From the NCBI RefSeq assembly GCF_021556395.1, contig NZ_JAKGCS010000015.1:248001-312000 (forward strand): a stretch of 64,000 nt of DNA. The letters run 5' to 3'. The notes under the pieces are model-generated. The model saw nothing but the letters and a program-made list of their open reading frames with translations. It had not been told where the DNA came from and searched no databases. The DNA comes from Acuticoccus kalidii. Lineage in GTDB: Bacteria; Pseudomonadota; Alphaproteobacteria; Rhizobiales; Amorphaceae. The translations under genes and the position numbers were made by a program. Within the stretch, counting starts at the first letter, position 1, and every line of letters starts with the position of its first letter. This document shows, piece by piece, positions 1-9,142 of this stretch.

Positions 1-2
1 TC

Positions 3-575
3 ACCCATGTCGTCGAGCCCGACGGATCGCCCGATCCGCAGAACCAGCTCCACATGGACACCTTCCACCCCACGGTGAAGTCGTGGCTGTGGCTCGATGA
101 TGTCGACGAAGACATGGGGCCGTTCGCCTACGTGTTCGGCTCGCACAAGCTCGATCCGCGCCGCCTCGCCTGGCATAAGCGCCGCTCGGTGATCGCCGCG
201 CAAGGCGGGCCGCATGGGGGCTCTTTCCGGGTGAGCGATGCCGAATTGCGCCGGCTGCATCTGCCGGATCCGCACGTCTTCGTGGCGCCGGCCGGCACGA
301 TGGTCGCGGGCGACACGTTCGGCCTTCACCGCCGCACGCGCGCGACACGGCCGTCGCGGCGCGTCGAGCTTTGGGCGACGAGCCGTCCCAATCCGTTCAA
401 CCCGTTCATCAAGAACTGGCTGTGGCCGTTGCCGGGGATGGAGGGGCGGGAGGCGATCCTGTGGCAGGAATACGCCACCTTTGCCCACAAGATGGGGCTC
501 AGGAAGCGCAAGGACTGGCACTATGTCGGGAAGGTTCGCCCGAAAGACGATCCGCGCCACCCCTCGTTGACGTGA
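3..575 (+). CDS. Phytanoyl-CoA dioxygenase (PhyH) family protein, 5' end missing
   Basis: C-terminal part of a non-haem Fe(II)/2-oxoglutarate oxygenase; the reading frame is open to the left window edge, so the start lies outside. The His-x-Asp iron-binding pair is at 51-59 (His-Met-Asp), followed by a Trp-rich segment ending in a Gly-Ser-His-Lys turn typical of PhyH proteins. The distal iron His is probably the one at 327-329, with nearby Arg residues able to bind the 2-oxoglutarate carboxylate. PhyH enzymes hydroxylate acyl-CoAs or small metabolites; the substrate cannot be told here. No gene follows on this strand before 2764. Confidence 0.75.
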   Translation, partial: THVVEPDGSPDPQNQLHMDTFHPTVKSWLWLDDVDEDMGPFAYVFGSHKLDPRRLAWHKRRSVIAAQGGPHGGSFRVSDAELRRLHLPDPHVFVAPAGTMVAGDTFGLHRRTRATRPSRRVELWATSRPNPFNPFIKNWLWPLPGMEGREAILWQEYATFAHKMGLRKRKDWHYVGKVRPKDDPRHPSLT

Positions 576-1103
576 GGGTGGGGCGGAAGGCGTCTCGCGT
601 CTTCCGCCGGTCGCTGTGCCATGCACGAGATCATGGCTCGCATGGCCCTGTCCGTCCGATCATCCGCCAGTCGTGCCAGAGATGATGAGACGGGCTCTCA
701 AGATTTCAGACTCGAGTATCGGGGATCGTCCGCGTTGGCGGCCGATCCGGGGTGCGATTAGTGCTGATGCCCGCGGCGTTGAATCGTATGCCGTTCTTGG
801 GGCGGCGCGAAGACCGCCATAACGGCATAGAAGAAACGCGATGCGAGCCGGGTCGCAGAGGGGCTGGTCATGTCCTAACCGATCAGTTTGTGAGAAGTTC
901 GGGCGCTGTGTTCGCCCGTTGACGAGGACATGGCCCCATTCCGGCGAAAGGGGAACGCCCGATAATCGCTAACTGCCATTCAATTGTGCATAGCGCGCTC
1001 GGGTTGAGGTGCAGTGCAGCATCTGCCACAAGGCCGGAATCGAAACGCGCCGGCGGAGCCCCGCCGGCGCGTTTCGTTTTGTCCGACCCGAGCGCCGGGT
1101 CCG
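576..1103. other. Intergenic region without a convincing gene
   Basis: About 530 bp between two convergent genes. Short open frames occur on both strands but none has a ribosome-binding site with a recognisable protein. The only clear structure is the perfect hairpin at 1041-1076, listed separately. The sequence around 830-980 is less GC-rich than its surroundings, but no insertion-sequence ends or tRNA were seen. Confidence 0.6.
1041..1080. terminator. Perfect 16-bp hairpin between convergent genes
   Basis: Arms 1041-1056 and 1061-1076 are exact inverted copies around a 4-nt loop (AGCC). A TTTT run follows on the + strand (1077-1080). It lies 25 bp beyond the stop of the minus-strand carboxyltransferase gene and about 470 bp after the PhyH gene, so it probably serves as a terminator, mainly for the minus-strand gene despite the weak T-tract on that side. 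Confidence 0.7.
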
Positions 1104-2705
1104 CTACATACGGAAGACGCCGAATTTGGTGTCCCCGATCGGCGCCTGGAGCGTTGCCGCGAAGGCAAGGCTGAGGACACGCCGGGTGTCCCGCGGGCGG
1201 ATCACACCGTCGTCCCAAAGCCGGGCCGTGGCGTAATAAGGATGGCCCTCGCGCTCATAGGTGTCGCGGATCGGCGCCTTGAAGGCCTCCTCCTCCTCGG
1301 ACGACCAATAGCCGCCGTCCGCCTCGATATTGTCGCGCCGCACGGTGGCGAGAACCGAGGCCGCCTGCTCCCCGCCCATCACCGAAATGCGCGCCGTCGG
1401 CCAGGTGAAGAGGAAACGCGGCGAGTAGGCCCGCCCACACATGCCGTAATTCCCGGCCCCGTAGGAGCCGCCCACGATGAGTGTGATCTTCGGCACGCTC
1501 GCGCACGCGACGGCGGTCACGAGCTTCGCGCCGGCGCGGGCGATCCCCTTCGCCTCATACTCGCGGCCGACCATGAAGCCGGTGATGTTCTGGAGGAACA
1601 GGATCGGGATCTTGCGCTGACAGCAGAGCTCGACGAAATGCGCGCCCTTGTTCGCGCTCTCCGAGAACAGGATGCCGTTATTGGCGATGATGCCGATCGG
1701 CATACCTGCCAAGCGCGCGAAGCCGGTCACGAGCGTCGTGCCGTAGAGCGCTTTGAACTCGTCGAAGCGGGAGCCGTCGACGATGTGGGCGATGATCTCG
1801 CGGATATCGGTCTGCTGGCGCAGGTCCGGCGACAGGACGCCCTCGATCCCGTCCGGGTCGAGCGCCGGCGGCTCGGCCGGGCGAAGGTCCACCGCCGCGC
1901 GCGAGGGCGCGCCGAGATTGGCGACCGAGCGGCGCGCCATCGCGAGCGCCTGCCGGTCGTCGAGCGCATAATGGTCGGCGACACCCGACAGGCGCGCATG
2001 AACGTCCGCCCCGCCGAGATCCTCGGCCGTCACCACCTCGCCGGTCGCCGCCTTCACGAGAGGCGGGCCGCCGAGAAAGATCGTCCCCTGCCGACGCACG
2101 ATAATGGCCTCGTCCGCCATCGCCGGCACATAGGCCCCGCCCGCGGTGCAGGAGCCCATCACCACCGCGATCTGCGCGATCCCCTCCGCCGACATCGTCG
2201 CCTGATTGTAGAAGATGCGGCCGAAATGGTCCCGATCGGGGAACACCTCGGTCTGATTTGGCAGGTTCGCGCCGCCCGAATCGACGAGATAGATGCACGG
2301 CAAGCGATTTTCTCGCGCGATTTCCTGCGCGCGCACGTGCTTTTTCACCGTCATCGGGTAATAGGTGCCGCCCTTGATGGTGGCGTCGTTGGCCACGATC
2401 ATGCAAGTGCGGCCGGATACGCGGCCGATCCCGGTGATGAGGCCCGCTCCGTGGATCGCGTCGTCATAGAGCCCGTTCGCGGCGAGTGGCGACAGCTCCA
2501 GGAACGGGGAGCCGGGATCGAGGAGCGTGTTCACGCGGTCGCGCGGCAGGAGCTTGCCGCGTTTCAGATGGCGGTCCCTCGCCCGTGGCGGACCGCCATC
2601 TGCGGCTTTCGCGAGGTGATGGTCGAGGTCGTCGACGAGAGCCTCGATTGCGGCGCGGTTCGCCCGGGTGGTGTCCGCGTCGAGGGTGGAGTGTAAGACA
2701 GTCAC
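1104..2705 (-). CDS. mccB: Acyl-CoA carboxylase carboxyltransferase (beta) subunit, methylcrotonoyl-CoA type
   Basis: Predicted 533-aa carboxyltransferase that would move CO2 from carboxybiotin to an acyl-CoA, most likely 3-methylcrotonyl-CoA in leucine breakdown. Length and order match the MCC beta family: an N-terminal crotonase-like half with a Gly-Gly-Ala-Tyr oxyanion region, and a C-terminal half with the NITGF and [16 protein letters not shown] segments. The GTG start at 2705 is chosen because GGAG lies just upstream and the frame before it shows no family similarity. The biotin carboxylase partner (mccA) and isovaleryl-CoA dehydrogenase, usual neighbours, are not in the window. Geranyl- or propionyl-CoA carboxylase is less likely by motif and length. 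The start is only 58 bp from the divergent NicX-like gene. Confidence 0.88.
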   Translation of the reverse strand: MTVLHSTLDADTTRANRAAIEALVDDLDHHLAKAADGGPPRARDRHLKRGKLLPRDRVNTLLDPGSPFLELSPLAANGLYDDAIHGAGLITGIGRVSGRTCMIVANDATIKGGTYYPMTVKKHVRAQEIARENRLPCIYLVDSGGANLPNQTEVFPDRDHFGRIFYNQATMSAEGIAQIAVVMGSCTAGGAYVPAMADEAIIVRRQGTIFLGGPPLVKAATGEVVTAEDLGGADVHARLSGVADHYALDDRQALAMARRSVANLGAPSRAAVDLRPAEPPALDPDGIEGVLSPDLRQQTDIREIIAHIVDGSRFDEFKALYGTTLVTGFARLAGMPIGIIANNGILFSESANKGAHFVELCCQRKIPILFLQNITGFMVGREYEAKGIARAGAKLVTAVACASVPKITLIVGGSYGAGNYGMCGRAYSPRFLFTWPTARISVMGGEQAASVLATVRRDNIEADGGYWSSEEEEAFKAPIRDTYEREGHPYYATARLWDDGVIRPRDTRRVLSLAFAATLQAPIGDTKFGVFRM

Positions 2706-2763
2706 GCGAATCCCCTTCTCCGATGGTTGGAGGGAAGCGCAGGTCGGGCCGGAAAGGAAGAGG

Positions 2764-3795
2764 ATGTTCAGCGATCGGATCGAAGGCAAGTGGATCGATG
2801 CCTTCGCGGAGCTCTTCGAGGCGGCCCGGATCGGCCCCGAGGAGAGCGTCGTGATCCTCTCCGAGAGCGGCTCGCGAGAGGTGAATGTCCATGTCGCCGA
2901 GCTCGCACTCGTAAGGCGTGGCGTTCGTCCCGCGCGCATCGTGGTCCCGACGCCGCGCCTCGGGCGTATGATCCCACGCTCCACCGGCGCGAGCCGCGCC
3001 CTCACCGGCCAGCCTCACGTGGTCGCACATCTGAAATCGGTGGATGTCGTCGTCGACCTCACCCTCGAGGGGCTGATGCATGCGCCGGAGACTGCCGAGA
3101 TCCTCCGGGCAGGAACGCGGATCCAGGTGATCTCCAATGAACATCCCGAAACGCTGGAGCGGATGGGCCCCGATCCCGACCTCAAGGAGCGGGTGCGCGA
3201 GGCCGTGCGCCGCTGCCGGGCCGCGACCACGATGCGGGTGACCTCGACCGCCGGCTCGGACCTTGCGGTCGACATGCGCGGCGCCAACACCGCGGGCGTC
3301 TGGGGCTGGACGGACCGACCCGGAACGCTCGCCCATTGGCCGGGCGGGATCGTCGTCTCGTTTCCGGCCGCCGGCACCGTCGCCGGACGCCTCGTCCTTC
3401 AACCGGGCGATATGAACCTCACTTACAAGCGATATGTCGAAGGGACCGTCGCCTTGACCCTCGGAAACGACCGCGTCGTCGCCGTCGACGGCGATGGTGT
3501 CGACGCGCGCCTGATGCGCGACACGTGGAGCGCGTGGCGCGACGCGAACGCCTATGCCGTCTCCCATGTCGGTTGGGGCCTCAACGAGGCGGCCCGCTGG
3601 GACGCGCTGATGATGATGGACAAGGTCCATACCAACGCGACCGAGCTGCGCGCCGTCGCCGGCAACTTCCTGTTCTCGACCGGCGCGAACGAGTTCGCCG
3701 ACCGCTTCACGGAAGGCCATTTCGACCTTCCGATGATGGGCTGCACGATCGCGCTCGACGGAGTTGCCGTGGTCGAGGAAGGGCGGCTCGTTTGA
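2764..3795 (+). CDS. NicX-like (2,5-dihydroxypyridine 5,6-dioxygenase / M29-fold) protein
   Basis: A 343-aa protein resembling 2,5-dihydroxypyridine 5,6-dioxygenase (NicX), the extradiol ring-opening enzyme of nicotinate degradation, whose fold is related to M29 aminopeptidases. Shared blocks include the LMHAPE region (~105), KAGSD-like TAGSD (~162), HWPGG (~191), SHVGWGL (~267), NFLFSTGAN (~301) and HFDLP (~319). The three iron ligands known for NicX (His, His, Asp) correspond to His268, His319 and Asp321 and are all present. The ATG at 2764 has a GGAAGAGG ribosome site directly upstream. It overlaps the next gene by 4 bases. No other nic genes are nearby, so the real substrate may differ from dihydroxypyridine. 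Confidence 0.75.
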   Translation: MFSDRIEGKWIDAFAELFEAARIGPEESVVILSESGSREVNVHVAELALVRRGVRPARIVVPTPRLGRMIPRSTGASRALTGQPHVVAHLKSVDVVVDLTLEGLMHAPETAEILRAGTRIQVISNEHPETLERMGPDPDLKERVREAVRRCRAATTMRVTSTAGSDLAVDMRGANTAGVWGWTDRPGTLAHWPGGIVVSFPAAGTVAGRLVLQPGDMNLTYKRYVEGTVALTLGNDRVVAVDGDGVDARLMRDTWSAWRDANAYAVSHVGWGLNEAARWDALMMMDKVHTNATELRAVAGNFLFSTGANEFADRFTEGHFDLPMMGCTIALDGVAVVEEGRLV

Positions 3796-4370
3796 CCGTA
3801 TCGAACGCATCCATCGAAAAATCGGCGCTGCGCAAGGCAGCGCTCGCCCGCCGCGCCGAAGCCGCGCGGGAAGCCGGCCCCGGCGCTGCCGAGGCGATCC
3901 TGCGCCATATCGATCTCGTACGCGGCGCGTCGATCGTCTCGGCCTATGTCGCGATGCGCGACGAGATCGATCCGATGCCGCTCGCCGGTGCGCTCCGCGC
4001 TGCCGGCGCCCGCCTCGCGCTTCCCGCGGTCGAGAACAAGACGATGACCTTCCGGGCCTACACCCCCGGCGATCCGCTGGTGGACGGCCCGTTCGGCACC
4101 CGCCATCCGACGGGCGCGATCGTCGAGCCGGACCTCCTCCTCGTGCCGCTTCTCGCCTTCACCCGCGCCGGCGCGCGCCTCGGCTATGGCGCCGGCCACT
4201 ATGACCGCTGGCTCGCCGCCCATCCCGGCGCCGTCGCCATCGGCATCGCCTATGCCGCACAGGAACTCGCGCACTTGCCCGTCGAACCACATGACCAGCC
4301 GCTCAAGGCGATCATCACAGAAAAGGATGCCATCATGACCGGGGAGAGCGCGTGCGCCTCATCGTACTAG
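3792..4370 (+). CDS. ygfA: 5-formyltetrahydrofolate cyclo-ligase
   Basis: Converts 5-formyl-THF to 5,10-methenyl-THF using ATP. The 192-aa length is usual. The family signature VPLLAFxxxGxRLGYGxGxYDR is present around residues 117-138, together with an N-terminal Lys/Arg-rich KxxLRxxxLxxR helix. The start is read as TTG at 3792, within a TTGA overlap with the upstream stop, preceded by GAGGAAGG at a good distance; no ATG or GTG fits better. Its 3' end overlaps the next gene by 19 bp, so the three genes from 2764 to 5179 are probably co-transcribed. Confidence 0.9.
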   Translation: MTVSNASIEKSALRKAALARRAEAAREAGPGAAEAILRHIDLVRGASIVSAYVAMRDEIDPMPLAGALRAAGARLALPAVENKTMTFRAYTPGDPLVDGPFGTRHPTGAIVEPDLLLVPLLAFTRAGARLGYGAGHYDRWLAAHPGAVAIGIAYAAQELAHLPVEPHDQPLKAIITEKDAIMTGESACASSY

Positions 4371-5179
4371 GAGACGTCGTCGGCCGGATCGGCCGGCAGG
4401 CGGTCTTGACCCATCTGCCGCGACTGATCGAACGCTATTCCATCGATTTCGCCGTGGTGAACGGCGAGAATTCCGCGGGAGGGTTCGGGATCTCCGAATC
4501 GATCCTGCAATCGCTGCTCGACGCCGGCGCCGATGCCGTCACCACCGGCAATCACGTCTGGGACCAGCGCGAGGCGCTCGTCTTCATCGAGCGTCAGCCG
4601 CGGATGCTGCGGCCGATCAACTATCCGCGCGGGACACCCGGCGCCGGCGCGGCGATGTACACCGCCCGCAATGGGGCCCGCGTTCTCGTCGCGAACGTCA
4701 TGGGCCGGACCTTCATGGAGGCGCTCGACGATCCGGTCCGCACGCTCGACGCCGCGCTCGACGTCCACCGGCTCGGCAGCGAGGTCGACGCGGCGATCGT
4801 CGACGTTCATGCCGAGGCGACCAGCGAAAAGCAGGTCTTCGGCCACCTCCTCGATGGGCGCGTCTCGCTCGTCGTCGGCACGCACACCCATTGCCCGACG
4901 GCCGACCACCGCGTGTTGCCGAACGGCACCGCCTTCATCACCGATCTCGGCATGTGCGGGGCCTACGATTCGGTGATCGGCATGGACAAGGAAGAGCCGA
5001 TGCGCCGCATGGTGGAGCGCGTGCCCGGTCAGCGGATCGGCCCGGCCACGGGTCCGGGCACGGTCTGCGGTGTCGCGGTCGAGACCGACGACCGGACCGG
5101 CCTCGCGCACTGGATCGCCCCCATTCGCATCGGCGGCGACCTCGACGAGGCGCTGCCCACGCTGTGGGACGAGGATTAG
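4352..5179 (+). CDS. ymdB: YmdB/TIGR00282-family metallophosphoesterase
   Basis: A 275-aa calcineurin-like phosphoesterase; characterised relatives cleave 2',3'-cyclic nucleotides. Metal-site motifs appear in order: GDVVG at the N terminus, NGEN (~37), GNHxWD (~65), a VDVHAEATSEK stretch (~150) and GTHTHCPTAD (~175), ending with a TDLGMCG block. The start is GTG at 4352, inside the end of the cyclo-ligase gene. Pairing of this gene with 5-formyl-THF cyclo-ligase is common in alphaproteobacteria (general knowledge). Confidence 0.9.
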   Translation: MRLIVLGDVVGRIGRQAVLTHLPRLIERYSIDFAVVNGENSAGGFGISESILQSLLDAGADAVTTGNHVWDQREALVFIERQPRMLRPINYPRGTPGAGAAMYTARNGARVLVANVMGRTFMEALDDPVRTLDAALDVHRLGSEVDAAIVDVHAEATSEKQVFGHLLDGRVSLVVGTHTHCPTADHRVLPNGTAFITDLGMCGAYDSVIGMDKEEPMRRMVERVPGQRIGPATGPGTVCGVAVETDDRTGLAHWIAPIRIGGDLDEALPTLWDED

Positions 5180-5333
5180 CCGGCGCGGCCGTCGGACGGT
5201 CGGGGGGCTTGCGTCTTCGCAAGGCGTGAAAAGATGACGCGTTTATAAGTCGGCCGTTGGCGCCCACATGGAGGGTGCCGGGTGGCGCGCTTACCGATCG
5301 ACCGGGCGCGCCGCGCGTGGCATAGGATGCGTG

Positions 5334-5741
5334 ATGACGATACAAGACCCCATAATCGACCGCAGCACGCTGCCCAACCCTCTCGTGGCCGGAATGAAGT
5401 GCCGGTGCCCGCGATGCGGCAAGGGCAAGCTCTTTCAAGGGTTTCTCGCCCTCAGAAAGGAATGCAATGTCTGCGGGCTGAAATATGACTTCGCCGACCC
5501 GGCGGACGGGCCGGCCTTCTTCGTCCTGTGCTTTGCCTGCGTCCCCGTCGTCGGGCTCGCGATCTGGTTCGAGATGGCGATGAGCCCGCCGGTCTGGGTC
5601 CACCTCATCACGACGGTGCCGCTCATCATCGTCGCGTGCTCAGCGCCGCTGCGGCCGCTGAAGGCCTGGCTGATCGCCAGCCAATATTATCACAGCGCCG
5701 CCGAGGGCCGCCTCCACACCCCGTCCCCGCCCAGCGCATAG
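5334..5741 (+). CDS. DUF983 family membrane protein
   Basis: A 135-aa protein with two CxxC pairs near the N terminus (CRCPRCGKG and CNVCG, residues ~22-47), which look like a zinc-ribbon. Two hydrophobic segments follow (about residues 60-80 and 85-105) and the C-terminal tail is hydrophilic. This is the DUF983 layout, often found near cytochrome oxidase or ribosome-related genes; the function is unknown. ATG at 5334 is preceded by an in-frame GTG, so the exact start is uncertain by one codon. Confidence 0.8.
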   Translation: MTIQDPIIDRSTLPNPLVAGMKCRCPRCGKGKLFQGFLALRKECNVCGLKYDFADPADGPAFFVLCFACVPVVGLAIWFEMAMSPPVWVHLITTVPLIIVACSAPLRPLKAWLIASQYYHSAAEGRLHTPSPPSA

Positions 5742-5919
5742 GCGCTGCGCGCCGCGTTGACGGCATCCGCCCGACGGGAGACACTTCGCAGGTCGCGCCG
5801 GATCGCATCCGGCGCCAGGACACGCGCACACGGGGTGCTCGCCTGACGAAAATCGGAGGGCCGACGCTTCCGTCCGGACCCGACAGGCTCTAGATAGGCC
5901 AAGCGATCAGAGGACGACC

Positions 5920-6669
5920 ATGGCCGGCCATTCCAAATTCAAGAACATCATGCACCGCAAGGGCGCGCAGGACGCCAAGCGGTCGAAACTCTTCTCGAAG
6001 CTCTCGCGCGAAATCACCGTCGCGGCCAAGATGGGCACGCCCGATCCTGACATGAACCCGCGCCTGCGCCTCGCCATCCAGGCGGCGAAGGCCCAGTCCG
6101 TGCCGAAGGACAATATCGAGCGCGCCATCAAGAAGGCCGCCGGCGACGAAGACGCGAACTACGACGAAGTCCGTTATGAGGGTTACGGCCCCGGCGGCGT
6201 CGCGGTCCTCGTCGAGGCTTTGACGGACAATCGCAACCGCACCGCCGGCGTCATCCGCGCCGCCTTCTCCAAGCACGGCGGCGCGCTCGGCGAGACGGGC
6301 TCCGTCGCGTTCATGTTCGACCGGGTCGGCGAGATCGAGTACGCCCCCGCCGCCGGCGATGCCGACACCGTGATGGAAGCCGCCATCGAGGCCGGCGCCG
6401 ACGATGTCGTGTCGGACGAGGACGGCCACATCATCACCTGCGCCTTCGAGGACGTGGCGGACGTCTCCACCGCGCTCGGCGAGCAGCTCGGCGAGGCGAC
6501 GGCCGTGCGCATCGTCTGGCGGCCGCAGAACACCACCCCCGTCGACGAGGACAAGGCCGGCACCTTGATGAAGCTGATCGACGTCCTGGAAGACGATGAC
6601 GACGTGCAGAACGTCTTCGCCAATTACGAGATCTCCGACGAGGTGATGGAGAAGCTGGCCGCGGCCTGA
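5920..6669 (+). CDS. yebC: YebC/PmpR (TACO1) family protein
   Basis: A 249-aa protein with the canonical start MAGHSKxxNIxHRKxxQDAKRxKxFxKLxREI and the central [24 protein letters not shown] block. YebC proteins act as DNA-binding regulators or, in more recent work, as ribosome-associated translation factors helping synthesis of proline-rich stretches. The ATG at 5920 has an upstream GAGGA site. The gene stands alone, with 178 bp upstream and 150 bp downstream. In alphaproteobacteria it often lies near ruvC, which is not present here. Confidence 0.95.
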   Translation: MAGHSKFKNIMHRKGAQDAKRSKLFSKLSREITVAAKMGTPDPDMNPRLRLAIQAAKAQSVPKDNIERAIKKAAGDEDANYDEVRYEGYGPGGVAVLVEALTDNRNRTAGVIRAAFSKHGGALGETGSVAFMFDRVGEIEYAPAAGDADTVMEAAIEAGADDVVSDEDGHIITCAFEDVADVSTALGEQLGEATAVRIVWRPQNTTPVDEDKAGTLMKLIDVLEDDDDVQNVFANYEISDEVMEKLAAA

Positions 6670-6819
6670 CCGCGCAGCCTCCCGGCCGGAACGCCAGCGC
6701 AGCGGGGCCGCGCCTCACGGGCGGGGCCCTTCATCACGCCACCGTGAGCGGACGATCGGGAGCCTCGAGCCATCCGGCGCGTTGCCCTGATCGACGGCAT
6801 TCCGCCCGGAGGCACAGCC

Positions 6820-7410
6820 ATGGCCGACCGACGCCCGATCCTTTCCGCCCTCTTCGCCGCAGCGATGGTCGCGGCCGCCTCCCTACCGGCCGCGGCCGAC
6901 GAGGAGGCGGCGTGGACCGCACTGAAGCGGCCCGGCACCGCGATCATCATGCGCCATGCCGTCGCCCCCGGCACCGGCGATCCGCCGGATATGGTGCTCG
7001 GCGATTGCGAAACCCAGCGCACGCTCGACGATGAAGGCCGCGCCCAAGCGCGCCGGATCGGCGATATCCTGAAGGCGAACGGCCTCGAATTCGACCGCGT
7101 CCTCACCAGCGAATGGTGCCGCGCCCGCGAGACCGCGGAGCTCCTCGATGTCGGGCCCGTCGAGCCGATGCCGGCGCTCAACTCCTTCTTCCGCAACCCG
7201 GAGGTCAAGGACGCGGTGACGGACGAGGTCCGCGCCCTTCTCGCCGATGCGGGCGAGGAGCGCCTCCTCCTCGTGACCCATCAGGTCAACATCACCGCCC
7301 TCACCGACCACTATCCGAAGTCGGGCGAAATCGTCGTGGTCGAGGTTGGTGGCGACGGCGCATTGTCCGTCGTGGCCACGGCGGACATTTCTCCGCCACC
7401 CCGCGACTAA
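6820..7410 (+). CDS. Secreted histidine phosphatase family protein
   Basis: A 196-aa protein with a Sec-type signal peptide (about residues 1-26, ending Ala-Ala-Ala-Asp). It carries the phosphoglycerate-mutase-like Arg-His catalytic motif in IIMRHA (~43), a TSEWCRARETAEL stretch (~90) typical of the second Arg, and a late VTHQxN histidine (~152). It is probably a periplasmic phosphatase of the SixA/PGAM-like group; no substrate can be assigned. ATG at 6820 follows GGAGGCACAGCC. Confidence 0.85.
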   Translation: MADRRPILSALFAAAMVAAASLPAAADEEAAWTALKRPGTAIIMRHAVAPGTGDPPDMVLGDCETQRTLDDEGRAQARRIGDILKANGLEFDRVLTSEWCRARETAELLDVGPVEPMPALNSFFRNPEVKDAVTDEVRALLADAGEERLLLVTHQVNITALTDHYPKSGEIVVVEVGGDGALSVVATADISPPPRD

Positions 7411-7556
7411 TCCTGCGTAATTTTAAAGTTCTCTTCACCGAGAACACAGAACTCGCGCCACCGCCCGAAGAGAAAGTCTCTTCTTATTCTGCCGATCTCC
7501 CGATAAGCTCGAACGGCATCGGGCGGGTGTGCCCGGGTGACACAGGAGATACGCGC

Positions 7557-7805
7557 ATGGACAGCAAGATTTCGCGCCGGACGGCGATGGTCGGGACCGC
7601 GGCGGCGATCGGAACGATCGCGGTCGCCGGCGAGGCTGTGGCGAAGCAGTCTCACATGGAGGCGGCGATCGTGAACCTGCAGAAGGCGAAGGAGCAGCTT
7701 CAGGCCGCGGCCGCCAACAAAGGCGGCCATCGCACGAAGGCGATCGGCCTCATCGACCAGGCCATCAGCGAAGTGCGCCAGGGCATCCGGTTCGCCAATT
7801 CGTAA
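7557..7805 (+). CDS. Small Tat-signal protein of unknown function (82 aa)
   Basis: The N terminus has a twin-arginine signal (SRRTAMVG followed by an Ala/Gly/Ile hydrophobic stretch to about residue 28), so the product is probably exported folded or with a cofactor. The remaining ~50 residues form predicted amphipathic helices rich in Ala, Lys, Gln and Glu, ending IRFANS. AGGAGA lies at a proper distance from the ATG at 7557. A small inverted repeat (GTTCTC at 7428-7433 and GAGAAC at 7440-7445) lies in its leader region. I recognise no family. Confidence 0.65.
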   Translation: MDSKISRRTAMVGTAAAIGTIAVAGEAVAKQSHMEAAIVNLQKAKEQLQAAAANKGGHRTKAIGLIDQAISEVRQGIRFANS

Positions 7806-7858
7806 GCCGTGGCCCCGTCGGCGCCTTCACGCGAAGGCCGCCGAGGGAGGCCGAATGA

Positions 7859-7883
7859 ATGCCGGCGCCGCGCGCGCCGGCAT
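7859..7883. terminator. Bidirectional hairpin between convergent genes
   Basis: A perfect 10-bp stem (7859-7868 with 7874-7883) and a 5-nt loop lie between the Tat-signal gene (+) and the sugar-binding protein gene (-). There is no clear T-run on either side, so this is a structural terminator candidate rather than a classical one. Confidence 0.5.
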
Positions 7884-7903
7884 CTTGCGTCTGGCCTCTC
7901 GCG

Positions 7904-9034
7904 TCAGTCGCGCCCGCCCCAGCGCTCGGGATAGCCGGGCATCTCCTCGCAGCCGCACATCGCATAATGCAGCGGCGGCATGGATTCGTTGATGTAATCG
8001 GCGAGGTTGTCACCGTCGATCGCGGGCTGCGGCAGGACCCATTCCGGCCCCGGCACCTCTTCCCCCTTCATGACCGACAAAGCGGCGATGATCGGCGTCC
8101 GCCACTGGAAGGTCGGGTAGGTCGGCGCGATCGCCGTCATCCCGAGATCACGCCATTTCTGCAGGAAATCCTGCTGATCCTCACCGTTGAAGGGCGGCAC
8201 TTCGAGCCCATTGTCCTCGAACGCCTCGATCGCGGCGACGGCCGTCGCGCCGGCGTCCATCCACACCGCGTCGATCTGGCCGCGCTGAAGATAGTCCTCC
8301 ACGATCGATTTCGTCTTCGCGTTGTCGCCATCGGTGAACTCGGCGCCGACGACGTTGAGGCCCGCCTCGTCGAAGATCCGCTTGCCGGCGGAATAGCGCG
8401 TCTCCAACACATCGACCCCCGGCAGGATCCGCAGCATCAGGACATTGGCGCCCGGATCCACATTGTCGGCGATGAACTCCGCCGCCTCGATGCCGAAGGC
8501 ATAGCCGCCGATCGGGTGAATGAACGTCACCGGACAGTCGGTGTTGACGCCGCGATCGAACACGATGACCGGGAGCTGCTCGCACGCCCTCTCGACCGCC
8601 GGCGTCAGCGCCGCCGTGGTGTTCGGCGAGACGATCAAGACATCGCATTCGCCGCCGGCGAGGAGGTCCTCGATATCGGCGATCTGCTTGTCGTCGGAGC
8701 CCTCGGCGTCGACATGGACGAAATTCTCGATCTCGTCGTGCATCTCGACCTCGGCTTGCATGTTGGTGAAGCCGACGACGCGCCACGGGTTGTTCACCCC
8801 GGCATTGGAGAAACAGAAGGTGTAAGGGCCGTCTTTCGCATGGCTCGACGTGTCGGCCATGTCCTCGCCGAGATACTGAAGCCACGGCTGCCCCTCGGGT
8901 CCGTTCGGCGTCATCTCGAGCTGTTCGCGCTGCTTTGCGAACTCGTCCGGATCGTCGAAATTCTGTGCCGAGACGGCGGTGGTCGCCAAGGCGAGCGACA
9001 GCGCGCCGACCAGCGTCATGAAGCCTCTTAACAC
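7904..9034 (-). CDS. Sugar ABC transporter substrate-binding protein
   Basis: A 376-aa type-1 periplasmic binding protein of the ribose/galactose class. A signal peptide covers about residues 1-24 (ending AVSAQ). It contains the typical FxNxGxxNPWRVVGF, DVLIVSPNTTAAL, VIVFDRGVN and IxPIGG segments that form the sugar cleft. The GTG at 9034 is chosen because GGGAGGA lies 7 nt upstream; an upstream ATG would add residues before that site. It is the last gene of a five-gene minus-strand operon and has its own ribosome site after a 108-bp gap. Confidence 0.88.
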   Translation of the reverse strand: MLRGFMTLVGALSLALATTAVSAQNFDDPDEFAKQREQLEMTPNGPEGQPWLQYLGEDMADTSSHAKDGPYTFCFSNAGVNNPWRVVGFTNMQAEVEMHDEIENFVHVDAEGSDDKQIADIEDLLAGGECDVLIVSPNTTAALTPAVERACEQLPVIVFDRGVNTDCPVTFIHPIGGYAFGIEAAEFIADNVDPGANVLMLRILPGVDVLETRYSAGKRIFDEAGLNVVGAEFTDGDNAKTKSIVEDYLQRGQIDAVWMDAGATAVAAIEAFEDNGLEVPPFNGEDQQDFLQKWRDLGMTAIAPTYPTFQWRTPIIAALSVMKGEEVPGPEWVLPQPAIDGDNLADYINESMPPLHYAMCGCEEMPGYPERWGGRD

Positions 9035-9142
9035 GCGGTATCCTCCCATTTTTTTATGGCAACACGATACCACCAGGCCGCGAACATCTCCACCCCAGGT
9101 GGCAACCGATTTGTCCCGAACCGCTGCCTTTTCCGCCGCGAT

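Noticed and set aside
1014..2696. Long open frame (560 codons) on the + strand
   Set aside because: It is antisense to the carboxyltransferase gene, has an Arg/Ala-rich composition with no family features, and arises from the high GC content.
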